Positions 36,781 through 49,143 of a stretch of DNA of 64,000 nucleotides are shown piece by piece. The notes beneath the pieces were generated by a model. That model was not told the origin of the DNA, made no database searches, and was given only the letters and a program-made list of their open reading frames with translations. The position numbers and the translations under genes are program-made. How positions within the stretch are numbered: position 1 is the stretch's first letter; each line of letters begins with the position of its first letter. The stretch spans positions 12,056,090 to 12,120,089 of the forward strand of contig OZ025207.1 in NCBI GenBank assembly GCA_964019055.1, given 5' to 3'. Source of the DNA: Anthopleura xanthogrammica. Its lineage: Eukaryota; Cnidaria; Anthozoa; Actiniaria; Actiniidae.

Positions 36781-37075
36781 AGTAATGGCTGATGTTATTC
36801 TAAAAGAGCTAGTATAAATCATTGAACCTACCTTCCTGTCAGTTTGAAATGGTTCTTGCTTGTCTTTGGTATTTGCCAGTCAAATGCAGCTGGTTTTGTA
36901 GACAAGCTGTTGAAAAAAAGCAAATGTTGGTTAGATTAAATATTACCTTTTTCATGCCATAATATTCACCAACCTATTATGTATATATTTATAGGTAAAA
37001 CTTCAAACTTTTTAAAACCAAATGTTTTCCCCTTTGGTCATCAACACGGTTTTGCATGGGGTGTAGACTGCATTC

Positions 37076-37510
37076 TTGGTTGACAAGGTGTCAGTGGTTG
37101 GTGAGGTGTCAGTCAGTGGTTGGTGAGACGGCAGTCGGTGGTTTGTGATGTGTCAGTCAGTGGTTTGTGATGTGTCAGTCAGTGGTTGCTGAGGTGTCAG
37201 TCAGTGGTTGTTGAGGTGTCAGTCAGTCGTTTGTGAGATGGCAGTCGGTGGTTTGTGATGTGTCAGTCAGTGGTTGGTGAGGTGTTGGTGAGGTGTCAGT
37301 GAGTGGTTGGTGAGGTGTCAGTGAGTGGTTGGTGAGGTGTCAGTGAGTGGTTGGTGAGGTGTCAGTGAGTGGTTGGTGAGATGGCAGTCGGTTGTTGGTA
37401 AGGTGTCAGTCAGTGGTTGGTAAGGTGTCAGTCAGTGGTTGGTGAGGTGTCAGTGGTTGGTGAGGTGTCTCTCTGTGATTGGTGAGGTGTCAGTCAATGG
37501 TTGGTTGGTT
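37076..37510 (+). repeat. Second block of the gtcagt minisatellite (left arm)
   Basis: Same unit family as 34773-36780, separated from it by about 300 bp of non-repeat DNA. No matching second block in the right arm. Confidence 0.9.
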
Positions 37511-37570
37511 GGTTGGGCATCAGTTATAGAACAAATTGGTTAACACAATGTTTTACCACATTCAAATTTT

Positions 37571-37897
37571 TTGGGAATGCTTTTCTGTGTCCATTATCTT
37601 TACATATCATGGCATATCAATGTTTCATTGATGGGGAAATACAATAAAAATATAATCTTATTCCCAATAGATTTTAATGTGTGTGCTAAACACTGGAACT
37701 CTCTTCCCTCATCACTAACAACTCTTTCTACGATATCATCTTTTAAATCTAATCTTAATTTAACCTACTGTTTAAATCCACTTTTTCATGTTAATTTTGT
37801 AGCTTTAATCTCGTTTAATATCTAATTTTTATCATTTTTCTTATCACCTATCACAGCGCCTAGAGCAGATCTGGATAGTTGCTTCATAATTTCAATT

Positions 37898-37936
<39 letters not shown>

Positions 37937-37945
37937 ATTATTATT
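37571..37945 (+). mobile_element. 3' end of a degraded LINE (CR1/L2-type non-LTR retrotransposon)
   Basis: The plus strand encodes WNSLPSSL followed by a Ser-rich SSFKSNL stretch at about 37695-37765, the usual carboxyl end of reverse-transcriptase ORF2 in CR1/L2-like elements. It is followed by a gcgcctagagcagatctgga 3' tail motif and a TTA microsatellite (37907-37945), the typical 3' terminus of such elements. Only the tail is present; it is a 5'-truncated dead copy found only in the left arm. Confidence 0.7.
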
Positions 37946-38010
37946 AACATTTGACTTTTTACATCATGTAGAATCAGTGTTGAACGCATTGAAAAAAGGT
38001 TATGTGCACT

Positions 38011-38290
38011 TTAAGCCCCTGTTACATGTACCATAGTTATTTCATCCAACTTGAGCCACCGCAAAAAAGTTCAAGCTGCACTTCAGTATGTCACACATAT
38101 TTTTGTCATTGCAACTTTCGGAAATTCGTTAAGAAAGTAGAAACCAAATCTACTTCATGCAACTTTTATGTTTGAAAAATTAGTTGCACTAGGGGGTGTT
38201 ACATGCTAAAAAACGCTCATGCAACTTGAACCTTTTTGCATGCTGCTCAACTGTTGCACGAAAAAGGACCACATGTAACAGCGGCTTTAA
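38011..38290. mobile_element. MITE-like element with ttaagcccctgttacatgt ends
   Basis: Left end ttaagcccctgttacatgt and right end acatgtaacagcggctttaa are inverted. A fragment with a similar end (ttaagcctgtgtcacatgtt) lies at 16364-16383. Confidence 0.7.
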
Positions 38291-38939
38291 GTAAAAATTG
38301 TATCTTTTATCTCAAAAACAAATGCAATGTTGGGGCTAAACCACTTGAAGAGTGGAGCTAAACCACTGGGGGCTAGACCACTGGATACATGTAATAATCT
38401 GGTGACCTTACCTGTCTGTCTGTCTGTCAGTTCTGCCCCTTTATTGTCTGTTATTTCCTTGTCAAATCCAGCTGGTTTGGTAGACAAGCTGTGGATTAAA
38501 TGAATTAAAGAATGTGAGACTGTATCCAATAAGAATACACAGATGCAGCTAGGCATTGACTGTATTGGAGAAGGTATTCTCCAGTCAGCAGCAAGCAGTC
38601 AGAGCAGCAGCAAGAAGGTATTCTCTCATCAATTCCTTCCATTTTTGAGGTCGGGGTTTGTGGAAGATTCCACAAGTTTTATTTGCCACTATTTTATCAG
38701 TTCAGCATACTAGTGTCTAGAGTCTTGTTGATTTTCTCAACCTAGTTACAATGACATTGGCAACATTCAAGGCACAATAACTTTTCTAAGAGTATTTTCA
38801 AGTTCAAACTGAATTTCAAATTGTAAGATCTTTTAAAGAGCTTGCACAGACCCTGGAGAAAGAAATTATTGACTAGCTACTGATTGCCCTATACTAGTTG
38901 GTATTATAGATACATACCTGATGAACCCAGCATATCCAC

Positions 38940-39530
38940 TGATTAAGTGTTGTGATGCTACAGTACATATCATCTGATAGATATCTGTAGGACATCACAG
39001 GAAAAATGACATAGAATGTCACCACAGTCTCTCGTAGTAAACCAGGTAAAGCTACAGTACATATCATCTGGTAGATATCTGTAGGACATCACAGGAAAAA
39101 TGACATAGAATGTCACCACAGTCTCTTGTAGTAAACCAGGTAAAGCTACAGTACATATCATCTGATAGATATCTGTAGGACATCACAGGAAAAATGACAT
39201 AGAATGTCACCACAGTCTCTTGTAGTAAACCAGGTAAAGCTACAGCACATATCATCTGGTAGATATCTGTAGGACATCATGGGTAAAATGACATAGAATG
39301 TCACCAGTCTCTTGTAGTAAACCAGGTAAAGCTACAGTACATATCATCTGGTAGATATCTGTAGGACATCATGGGTAAAATGACATAGAATGTCACCACA
39401 GTCTCTTGTAGTAAACCAGGTAAAGCTACAGTACATATCATCTGGTAGATATCTGTAGGACATCATGGGTAAAATGACATAGAATGTCACCACAGTCTCT
39501 TGTAGTAGACCAGGTAAAACCACAGTACAA
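38940..39530. repeat. 94-bp tandem repeat, about 6 copies
   Basis: Units carry acagtacatatcatctgg, tagatatctgtaggacatca and gaatgtcaccacagtctctt and are 95% or more alike. The array is absent from the right arm. Confidence 0.9.
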
Positions 39531-39979
39531 TCACCCTGTCACCGTTGTGATAATTCTAATTGTTGCCATTAGTTCATTAAATATGTTTTTGTTTTTGCAG
39601 GTGTTGTTTTTCTAGTAGAAACTGATCTCTTGATCAGTGTAACTCTGTTGTTGCCATTCTTTCATCTTTCTTCCTCGTCGTCTCCTTGTTTTGATAGAAG
39701 TAGAGACATAATTCATTACTAAGCCGTCCAATGACATACTTGTGTCTTGTTTGTCAACATGTCTTGTTTCAGGCTTGTATCAAGTGATATTTTGTTTCTT
39801 CTCATCTTCTAACACAATCAGTGTCAGGTAGAGTGATAATTATGAACTTGTGCTTCATGTCCACGTATAATGCCATGGAACATGCTGGCTGATATTTCAA
39901 TGTTTTCCACATCTTGGTAACTGAAAGGGAAAAATAATTATTGCTGATTATTACTTTAATTGATCAATGAGCAAAACCT

Positions 39980-40000
39980 GCTATGGGGGGGGGGGGGGTG
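39980..40000. repeat. Poly-G tract (left arm)
   Basis: A G-run near 39985-39998 mirrors the poly-C run in the right arm at about 49124-49142; tract length differs. Confidence 0.7.
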
Positions 40001-40589
40001 GGTCAGGGTGTACTTTTGTTTAACACATTTGTACAACTAAACAAATAAATTTAACTGTTTTTCATGGAACATTCGACAGGCGAGTTTAAAACATGATGTT
40101 AGTTAATGATGTGTTGCAAGTAGAAATAAAGAGAAGCAGAACCCTAAACACAAGAAACGAAACGCGAAGACATCTTGGTCGTCACGTGTTACCAACCCTT
40201 CGATGATAAAACACTGAGAAGCGCGGTACAAAATCAAATAATTCTTACCATCCATGACTGTTGTATGTTCTTTGATATTTTAGGATGGATATTGCACCAA
40301 TAAAGCTGATTTTAGTGTAACATTCAGCTTAAAATATCGAAGACATTTTCTGTACGAAGAAACGTGGTCCTCGACGTGTGAATATGCAAATACAGGACCG
40401 AGATAGGCTGGGAACCGGACAACACCCGCGAGTATTCGCGGGAAGATTTCTTTTGTCTTTTTCTATTTTTCATTTCCGTTATTTTTATTATTTTCATTTT
40501 CGTTTTTATCTTCTCTCATTTTTATATTTCTTTTTTTCTCCCTACATTTATCTTTCCTTTTCAATTTAAATCCTTGTATTTTATGTCAT

Positions 40590-40945
40590 GAATTTGTGTC
40601 GATGAATGATGATGTGTCGATGAGTGATGATGTGTCGATGAGTGATGATGTGTCGAAGAATGATGATGTGTCGATGATTGATGATGTGTCGATGAATGAT
40701 GATGTGTCGATGAGTGATGATGTGTCGATGATTGATGATGTGTCGATGAGTGATGATGTGGTGATGATGTGGCGATGAATGATGATGTGTCGATGAGTGA
40801 TGATGTGTCGATGAATGATGATGTGTCGATGAGTGATGATGTGTCGATGAGTGATGATGTGTCGATAAATGATGATGTGTCGATGAGTGATGATGTGTCG
40901 ATGAGTGATGATGTGTCGATGAATGATGATGTTGTGATAAGGGAT
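40590..40945 (+). repeat. 18-bp array (gatgatgtgtcgatgagt)
   Basis: About 20 copies of an 18-bp unit. Open in several frames on both strands because 18 is a multiple of three. It is the mirror of the related array at 44615-44930. Confidence 0.95.
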
Positions 40946-41011
40946 GATGTGCCCATGCATGATATGTGGATGAGTGATGATGTGTTGAGGATTGTTAATG
41001 CACATAAGATG

Positions 41012-41757
41012 CACAGGGAGCCCACAGGCACTGGTAGAATCAGTGATTAGAATAAAATCTATCATGCGTAAATGCACGTGCTAGCTCCCGCACGAGCTTC
41101 AAGTCTGAATAAATTATCAGCTGCTAACGTTGCTAGCGTAGAATATAATGACAAGGGATGAGACTTCAAGAAATTTTCGTTCTATCTGCGCCTCGAGTAA
41201 GGGGGGACGGAAGCGGAAATGAACAATAGCACCGGAAATGAGCGTCTTCCGTTTAAAGCTTTGGAAGATAGTAATGACAATGAAATTCCTTCAAAATCGT
41301 TATTATTAATGCAGAAAAAAGTTATTTTAGATGCAGAAAGGAAGTAAAAACATCGATTTTGATGACTACCTGTCAAATTTAAGAGATTCCATTTTACTTC
41401 CGTCCCCCCTTACTCGAGGCGCAGATAGAACGAAAACAAGATTTTAATTTGTTGCCATTTTTTCAAGACATAAGTCCATGCTGATTTTTTCTGTCCACAC
41501 AGAACGTTAGACAAACTTTCCAAGCATCGGGATTTTGAGGTTTAAAGCTTAAAAGACATTTCATGATTTTTCAAAAGCAATTTTATTCGAGGGGTCCATT
41601 TGAAGTTTCATCCCTTGTCATTATATTCTACGCTAGTAACGTTAGCAGCTGATAATTTATTCAGACTTGAAGCTCGTGCGAAAGCTAGCACGTGCATTTA
41701 CGCATGATAGATTTTATTCTAATCACTGATTCTACCAGTGCCTGTGGGCTCCCTGTG
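41012..41757. mobile_element. 746-bp fold-back DNA transposon with 7-bp target duplication
   Basis: TAAGATG flanks both ends (41005-41011 and 41758-41764). The termini form about 158-bp inverted repeats (41012-41169 and about 41600-41757) with only a handful of mismatches, beginning cacagggagcccacaggcac. It lies at the end of the 18-bp array: gatgtgtcgg follows the right flank. No transposase is encoded. Long inverted ends suggest a MULE-like or fold-back type; the superfamily is uncertain. Confidence 0.85.
41174..41436. mobile_element. 263-bp MITE nested inside the fold-back element
   Basis: Perfect 40-bp terminal inverted repeats (41174-41213 and 41397-41436; core tctgcgcctcgagtaagggg). 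It lies entirely within the 746-bp element, so it is a second insertion or the inner part of a compound element. Confidence 0.8.
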
Positions 41758-41764
41758 TAAGATG

Positions 41765-43980
41765 TGTCGGTGCGGTTTATTGAATTGATGTATTAGAATA
41801 CAAATCATTAAGAAAATCGTAAGTCAAAATGTTGATGAATAAAAAGATTTTTGAAATAAATGTTTATGGTTTTGTGTCATTCGTATTAGTTTTTTATCTG
41901 TTTTTCTTTTTTTCCCCTGCATACAGTACTTTTTACCACTAAATATCAGATTACATATGTATATTTCTTAATTTTTATGACATACTAACCATGAACCCTT
42001 AGCAAACATGTATACGCCAGTACATTCATGACAGTCTGCCATGGAGTATATACCCACAAGCACATGGAAAACTTTACAAAGGTTATTATGAATAAACACG
42101 ATACGAAATGCCATAAATAACAGCTGTAATAAGCTAAAAATACACAAGTTAATCTCTTACCTCTTTATCTTTGCTGCCAACAGCTCAAACATGAAGGATT
42201 CAATAAAACTGAATGAATGGAATCCTTTAAAACAACAAACATTAGCTCCGTCCTTGAATCAGAAGCGACGATAACCAACTGAATAAAATATTCAACGCGC
42301 GCTTTCTTTTAAACAGAAACCCGCTACCGTGCGTGAAAACACGAAAATATGTATGGCATGCATTAATTAATCAATTGTTATTGGTTAATTAATATTCATA
42401 CCAATAACCCCAACTAACCCTAACCCTAGCACTAACCCTACCTAGATAAGTCAAAAATATGTGTTAGGATTAGGGTTAACTATTTGAGCTAACCCTAACC
42501 CTAGCACTAACCCTACCTACACTAGTCAAAAATATGCGTTAGAGTTAGGGTTAACTTATTAACCCTAAACCTAACCCTAACCCTAACCCTAACCCTAGTA
42601 CTTACCTTGGGGTGGTCAAAAATTGGTGCTAGGGTTCCAACCCCAACCAGGTGAGCTGAAGGTGGGTGTGGCCGGGTGTGGTAGGAGTCACGTATGAATA
42701 TTAATAGTCAATGAACAATAGATTTCACACTTCATAACTGCATTCCATTCATACTTTATTCACTTTTTAATGACGTTGACAGCTCTTTTAACAATAAGGA
42801 GTGACTTATGAATATTTTAGTTTCTTGTTTGGGCTTGATGCAACCAGTTACGACGAGATTTCGCTTAAAATAGACTGATTTTCCCGTTCATTTGATAACT
42901 TTCTCGATGTTTAAGGAGTCAGGCAATAAGGTAAGCGATATTTTATCATAGAATTGAGTTTGAGTGCTAAGATATTTGTCTATATTCATTGATGTTTGGC
43001 AGTTCACGACTCAGTTATAAATTCGTTCTGCGCAAGCGTTTCATTAACACTATAGATTATTTACTGCCGTATCTATGATACTTGTTTGCAGTACGCGTTA
43101 ATTAAGACAATATTGAATAGACTGGTTGGGGCTGCATTGGTGCATGAAGTAACAAACCGGAACGCAAGCGCGGACTTTTCACATATATAGAATACAGTGC
43201 ATAAATTCGTAAAACATTAGAGGTGGGCGGGGAGGATAATGAGAAGAGCGAAAAGGAAAACAACAAACAAATGCAAGAAAAAACAAAAAAATTCAAGACT
43301 TTTCACACTGTTTTTATTTTGTATCAAGAACATTTATTCTACTTTTTATTAAAAAAAAAAACAGTAAAATAGTACAAATGTGTTAAGATGCTAAAATTTC
43401 GGGATATCGTTTATTCACTATACTATCTAGTGATATTTACAGTTTTACATTTTTCACTCCTAAATTCGTGATCATTAAACTGCTAATTCCTAACTAAAAT
43501 TTCACCACAGGGAGCCCAAAGTCTTCCACCCTTCAAAAAATGCTTTTAAAAAAATAGCGCAAAATACTTGATCCAAACTGTTTTATACTTGATAGAAAGT
43601 ACCAAAGGAACTTTAAAACTGTGAATTTGTTTGGTGATATTTCGTTTTATTTCATGGAAAACAAGCCACTTGAAATTTGAACCTCACAATTAGCGTTTTT
43701 TTGGTTACTCCAAATTTTCGTAAATAATTTAATTAAAATATTGAGTTTTTCTAAACAGAATACACCTCGTTTGAAAGCTAAAGACCGCGTTAACAACGCT
43801 GTGATAAATCTATGGATGCATCACATGGGGGCAATAAGGAAGTTCTGAACTCCTTATGTAATGTAAAAATAAACCGAGTAACTAAAGACCTTATTTGGGC
43901 TTCCTGTGCATGCTGCCAGGCAGGAAAATACCACAGGAACCCCACCAGAATGCAAAGTTATTATTTTGGGGTCTCAACTT
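41765..43980. other. Spacer sequence of the large inverted repeat, no genes
   Basis: No coding frame supported. Besides the telomere-like tract, an imperfect inverted pair of about 35 bp (atttcatggaaaacaa near 43652 and its inverse ending near 44003) encloses about 300 bp. A cacagggagccca motif at 43507 resembles the fold-back element's end. Confidence 0.5.
42403..42605. repeat. Interstitial telomere-like repeats on both strands
   Basis: Contains several CCCTAA runs (the longest at about 42560-42600) interleaved with TTAGGG-type stretches (42465-42482, 42537-42555). The mix forms a roughly 80-bp composite unit (ctaaccctaaccctagcact ... gtcaaaaatatg ... ttagggttaac) repeated twice and then partly. 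Confidence 0.85.
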
Positions 43981-44004
43981 CAAATGATTTGTTTTCCATG
44001 AAAT

Positions 44005-44535
44005 GAATCTCTCTCCTTCCATCTTTCTACTGGGATATTATTTCTTGTCTTCTGTCTTCTCAAATCTCTCTCCTTCCATCTTTCTACTGGGATATTATTT
44101 CTTGTCTTCTGTCTTCTCAAATCTCTCTCCTTCCATCTTTCTACACGGATATTATTTCTTTTCTCCTGTCTTCTCAAATCTCTCTCCTTCCATCTTTCTA
44201 CTCGGATATTATTTCTTGTCTTCTGTCTTCTCAAATCTCTCTCCTTCCATCTTTCTACTGGGATATTATTTCTTCTCTTCTGTCTTCTCAAATCTCTCTC
44301 CTTCCATCTTTCTAATTGGATATTATTTCTTTTCTCCTGTCTTCTCAAATCTCTCTCCTTCCATCTTTCTACTGGGATATTATTTCTTGTCTTGTGTCTT
44401 CTCAAATCTCTCTCCTTCCATCTTTCTACTGGGATATTATTTCTTGTCTTCTGTTTTCTCAAATCTCTCTCCTTCCATCTTTCTACTCGAATATTATTTC
44501 TTCTCTCTGTCTTCTCAATTAAATCTTCTTCCTTC
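44005..44535. repeat. 57-bp tandem repeat, about 9 copies
   Basis: Unit tctctctccttccatctttc ... gggatattatttcttgtctt ... ctgtcttctcaaa. As 57 is a multiple of three, it gives long open frames on both strands; joined to the 18-bp array it creates the 320-codon frame 44003-44965, which is not a gene. Confidence 0.95.
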
Positions 44536-44614
44536 CATCTTTTTACTAGGGAAGAATGTGGAACACACTAGGAAAGCATACCATAAAAAAAGTAATTATT
44601 CAATTACACATCAT

Positions 44615-44930
44615 CAGTCATCAACATCAATCATCATCAGTCATAGGTACATCATCAGTCATCGGTACATCATCAGTCAAAGGTACATCATCAGTCATCG
44701 GTACATCATCAGTCATAGGTACATCATCAGTCATCGGTACATCATCAGTCATCGGTACATCATCAGTCATAGGTACATCATCAGTCATCGGTACATCATC
44801 AGTCATCGGTACATCATCAGTCATCGGTATATCATCAGTCATCGGTACATCATCAGTCATAGGTACATCATCAGTCATCGGTACATCATCAGTCATCGGC
44901 ACATACTCAATCATCGACACATCATCAAAT
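44615..44930 (-). repeat. 18-bp array (gtaccgatgactgatgat on minus strand)
   Basis: About 17 copies of atcatcagtcatcggtac. Its reverse complement differs from the 40590-40945 unit at three or so of 18 positions, and it stands in opposite orientation. Confidence 0.95.
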
Positions 44931-44964
44931 ATTTAACCTATTATGAATCGTTGACTCATCCCTA

Positions 44965-47900
44965 AGATAGAATGCGCATCACTAGGGATGAATACTTATC
45001 ACTAGAAATGAATACGCACCACTAAGGATGAATACTTATCATTAGGAATCAATGCGCATCACTAGGGATGAATACTTATCATTAGGAATGAATACGCATC
45101 ACTAGGGATGCATACTTATCATTAGGAATGAATGCGCATCACTAGGGATGAATACTTATCATTAGGAATGAATGCGCATCACTAGGGATGAATACTTATC
45201 ACTAGGAATGAATACGCATCACTAGGGATGAATACGCATCACTAGGAATGAATACGCATCACTAGGGATGAATACGCATCACTAGGAATGAATACGTATC
45301 ACTAGGGATGAATACTTATCACTAGGAATGAATACGCATCACTAGGGATGAATACTTATCACTAGGAATGAATACACATCACTAGGGATGAATACTTATT
45401 ATAGGAATGAATACGCATCACTAGGGATGAATACGCATCACTAGGGATGAATACTTATCAATAGGAATGAATACGCATCACTAGGAATAAATAGGTGTCA
45501 TTAGGGATAAATATACGCATCACTAGGGATGAATACTTGTCACTAGGAATGAATACGCATCACTAGGGATGTATTCTTATCACTAGGAATGAATACGCAT
45601 CACTAGGGATGAATACTTGTCAATAGGAATGAATGCGCATCACTAGGGATGAATACTTATAAGTAGGAATGAATGCGCATCACTAGGAATGAATACTTAT
45701 TATAGGAATGAATACGCATCACTAGGGATGAATACGCATCACTAGGGATGAATACGCATCCCTAGGGATGAATACTTATCACTAGGAATGAATACGCATC
45801 ACTAGGAATGAATACGCATAACTAGGAATGAATACGCATCACTAGGGATGAATAATTATCACTAGGAATGAATACGCATCACTAGGGATGAATACTTATC
45901 ATTAGGAATGAATACGCATCACTAGGGATGAATATTTATCACTAGGAATGAATGCGCATCACTAGGGATGAATACTTATCATTAGGAATGAATGCGCATC
46001 ACTAGGGATGAATACTTATCACTAGGAATGAATACGCATCACTAGGGATGAATACGCATCACTAGGAATGAATACGCATCACTAGGGATGAATACGCATC
46101 ACTAGGAATGAATACGTATCACTAGGGATGAATACTTATCACTAGGAATGAATACGCATCACTAGGGATGAATACTTATCACTAGGAATGAATACACATC
46201 ACTAGGGATGAATACTTATTATAGGAATGAATACGCATCACTAGGGATGAATACGCATCACTAGGGATGAATACTTATCAATAGGAATGAATACGCATCA
46301 CTAGGAATAAATAGGTGTCATTAGGGATAAATATACGCATCACTAGGGATGAATACTTGTCACTAGGAATGAATACGCATCACTAGGGATGTATTCTTAT
46401 CACTAGGAATGAATACGCATCACTAGGGATGAATACTTGTCAATAGGAATGAATGCGCATCACTAGGGATGAATACTTATAAGTAGGAATGAATGCGCAT
46501 CACTAGGAATGAATACTTATTATAGGAATGAATACGCATCACTAGGGATGAATACGCATCACTAGGGATGAATACGCATCCCTAGGGATGAATACTTATC
46601 ACTAGGAATGAATACGCATCACTAGGAATGAATACGCATAACTAGGAATGAATACGCATCACTAGGGATGAATACTTATCACTAGGAATGAATACGCATC
46701 ACTAGGGATGAATACTTATCATTAGGAATGAATACGCATCACTAGGGATGAATATTTATCACTAGGAATGAATACGCATCACTAGGGATGAATACTTATC
46801 ACTAGAAATGAATGCGCATCACTAGGGATGAATACTTATCACTAGGAATGAATACGCATCACTAGGGATGAATACTTATCACTAGAAATGAATGCGCATT
46901 ACTAGGGATGAATACTTATCACTAGGAATGAATACGCATCACTAGGAATGAATACGCATAACTAGGAATGAATACGCATCACTAGGGATGAATACGCATA
47001 ACTAGGAATGAATACGCATCACTAGGGATGAATACTTATGACTAGGAATGAATGTACATCACTAGGGATGAATACTTATCACTAGGAATGAATACGCATC
47101 ACTAGGGATGAATACGCATCACTAAGAATGAATGCGCATCACTAGGGATGAACACGCATCACTAGGGATGAATACTTATCACTAGGAATGAATACTTATC
47201 ACTAGGAATGAATACGCATAACTAGGAATGAATACGCATCACTAGGAATGAATACGCATAACTAGGAATGAATACGCATCACTAGGGATGAATACTTATC
47301 ACTAGGAATGAATACGCATCACTAGGGAAGAATACTTATGACTAGGAATGAATGTACATCACTAGGGATGAATACGTATCACTAGGAATGAATGCGCATT
47401 ACTAGGGATGAATACGTAACACTAGGAATGAATACCATCACTAGGGATGAATACGCATCACTAGGAATGAATACTTATCACTAGGAATGAATGCACATCA
47501 CTAGGAATGAATGCGCATCACTAGGAATGAATACGCATAACTAGGAATGAATACGCATCACTAGGGATGAATACGCATAACTAGGAATGAATACGCATCA
47601 CTAGGGATGAATACTTATGACTAGGAATGAATGTACATCACTAGGGATGAATTCTTATCACTAGGAATGAATACGCATCACTAGGGATGAATACGCATCA
47701 CTAAGAATGAATGCGCATCACTAGGGATGAACACGCATCACTAGGGATGATTACTTATCACTAGGAATGAATACTTATCACTAGGAATGAATACGCATAA
47801 CTAGGAATGAATACGCATCAGTAGGGATGAATACTTATCACTAGGAATGAATACGCATCACTAGGAATGAATACGCATAACTAGGAATGAATACGCATCA

Positions 47901-48300
47901 CTAGGGATGAATACTTATCACTAGGAATGAATACGCATCACTAGGGAAGAATACTTATGACTAGGAATGAATGTACATCACTAGGGATGAATACGTATCA
48001 CTAGGAATGAATGCGCATTACTAGGGATGAATACGTATCACTAGGAATGAATACCATCACTAGGGATGAATACGCATCACTAGGAATGAATACTTATCAC
48101 TAGGAATGAATGCTTATCACTAGGAATGAATGCGCATCACTAGGAATGTATACGTACCACTAGGAATGAATGCGCATCACTAGGGATGAATACGCATCAC
48201 TAGGAATGAATGCGTATCACTAGGAATGAATGCACATGACTAGGAATGAATGCGTATCACTAGGGAGGAATGCGTATCACTAGGAATGAATGCACATCAC
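44965..48300. repeat. 20-bp satellite array (actaggaatgaatacgcatc) with higher-order structure
   Basis: Roughly 165 copies of a 20-bp unit, often alternating ggaatg...cgcatc with gggatg...cttatc. Marker variants recur at 820 bp (ataggtgtca at 45491-45500 and 46311-46320; aatacacatc at 45371 and 46191), showing duplication of a block of about 41 units. Another larger period near 580 bp is seen in 47040-48000. Confidence 0.95.
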
Positions 48301-49121
48301 TAAGATATAATATGCATCAGCAGAAAAGAGCGCACGTCACTAAGAACGAATGCGCAACAATTCAAAACAATGTATATTGGACGGAAGGAATGTCAAAGGA
48401 AGTGGAAAACAAAGACATTTCCTGCACAAGTTTCTTACCTCCTTTTCTTTCCTGTGTGCTTCTTGTTCTTCAAACATTATGTACTGGGGGGAAAAACGAG
48501 AAAACTACAAGAAATTATAAAAGTAAAATTATACGTTATCTATTATAAAGTAAAATGTTAGAAAAATACATATTACATAAATTTAGAGAGAAATATAGAT
48601 TTAGGGAATAAAAATAGACATAAAAATGAGAGAAGAAGACGAAAAAGAAATGAGGAAAAAAAAGAAAGAAAGACAAAAGAAATCTTCCCGGGGATACTCG
48701 CGAGTGTAGTCCGGTTCCCAGCCTATCTCGGTCCTGTTCGTATTTGCATATTCACACGTCGAGGACCACGTTTCTTCGTACAGAAAATGGCTTCGATATT
48801 TCAAGCTGAATTTTACAGTAAAATCAGCTTTATTGGAGTTATATTCATCCTACAATAGTAAAGAACATACGACAGTCATGACTGGTAAGAATTTTTATAT
48901 TTTTTACCGCGTTTCTCAGTGTTTTATCATCGAAGAGTTTGAAACACGTGACGACCAAGATGTCTTCGAGTTTCGTTTCTCGTGTTTAGGGTTCTGCTTC
49001 TCTTTATTTCTACTTATAACACGTCATTAGCTAAGAGAGACATGTTTTAAGCATATTTTAAGTGTTATTTTGAAAAATGTAAAAACTTTATTTGTTGGAC
49101 AAATTTCTTGTCTCAAACCCT

Positions 49122-49143
49122 ACCCCCCCCCCCCCCCCCCCCC
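49122..49143. repeat. Poly-C tract (right arm)
   Basis: About 19 consecutive C, mirror of the left-arm poly-G run. Length here may be unreliable in sequencing. Confidence 0.7.

Larger units (their letters stand above)
26160..40545 (+). repeat. Left arm of a very large inverted repeat
   Basis: Matches the reverse complement of 48590-61135. Anchors I checked: 26205-26290 with 61020-61110; 28860-29000 with 58470-58640; 29320-29410 with 58070-58130; 30240-30690 with 56880-57310; 31980-32180 with 55370-55560; 32920-33410 with 54240-54745; 33407-34519 with 53168-54231; 36830-36905 with 49745-49830; 39548-39640 with 49660-49750; 40130-40440 with 48690-49020. The arm carries no convincing protein gene. 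Confidence 0.9.

Noticed and set aside
40561..41077. Open frames of 156 and 163 codons (Ser/Thr/His/Ile repeats) and plus-strand acidic hexapeptide repeats
   Set aside because: All frames of the 18-bp array are open on both strands; the composition follows the DNA unit.
44003..44965. 320-codon open frame, the longest in the window
   Set aside because: It runs through a 57-bp array and an 18-bp array, both multiples of three; the opposite strand is open too. No splice or start context.
44965..48300. CRISPR-like array
   Set aside because: Units are contiguous 20-mers without unique spacers, in a eukaryotic context; a satellite.
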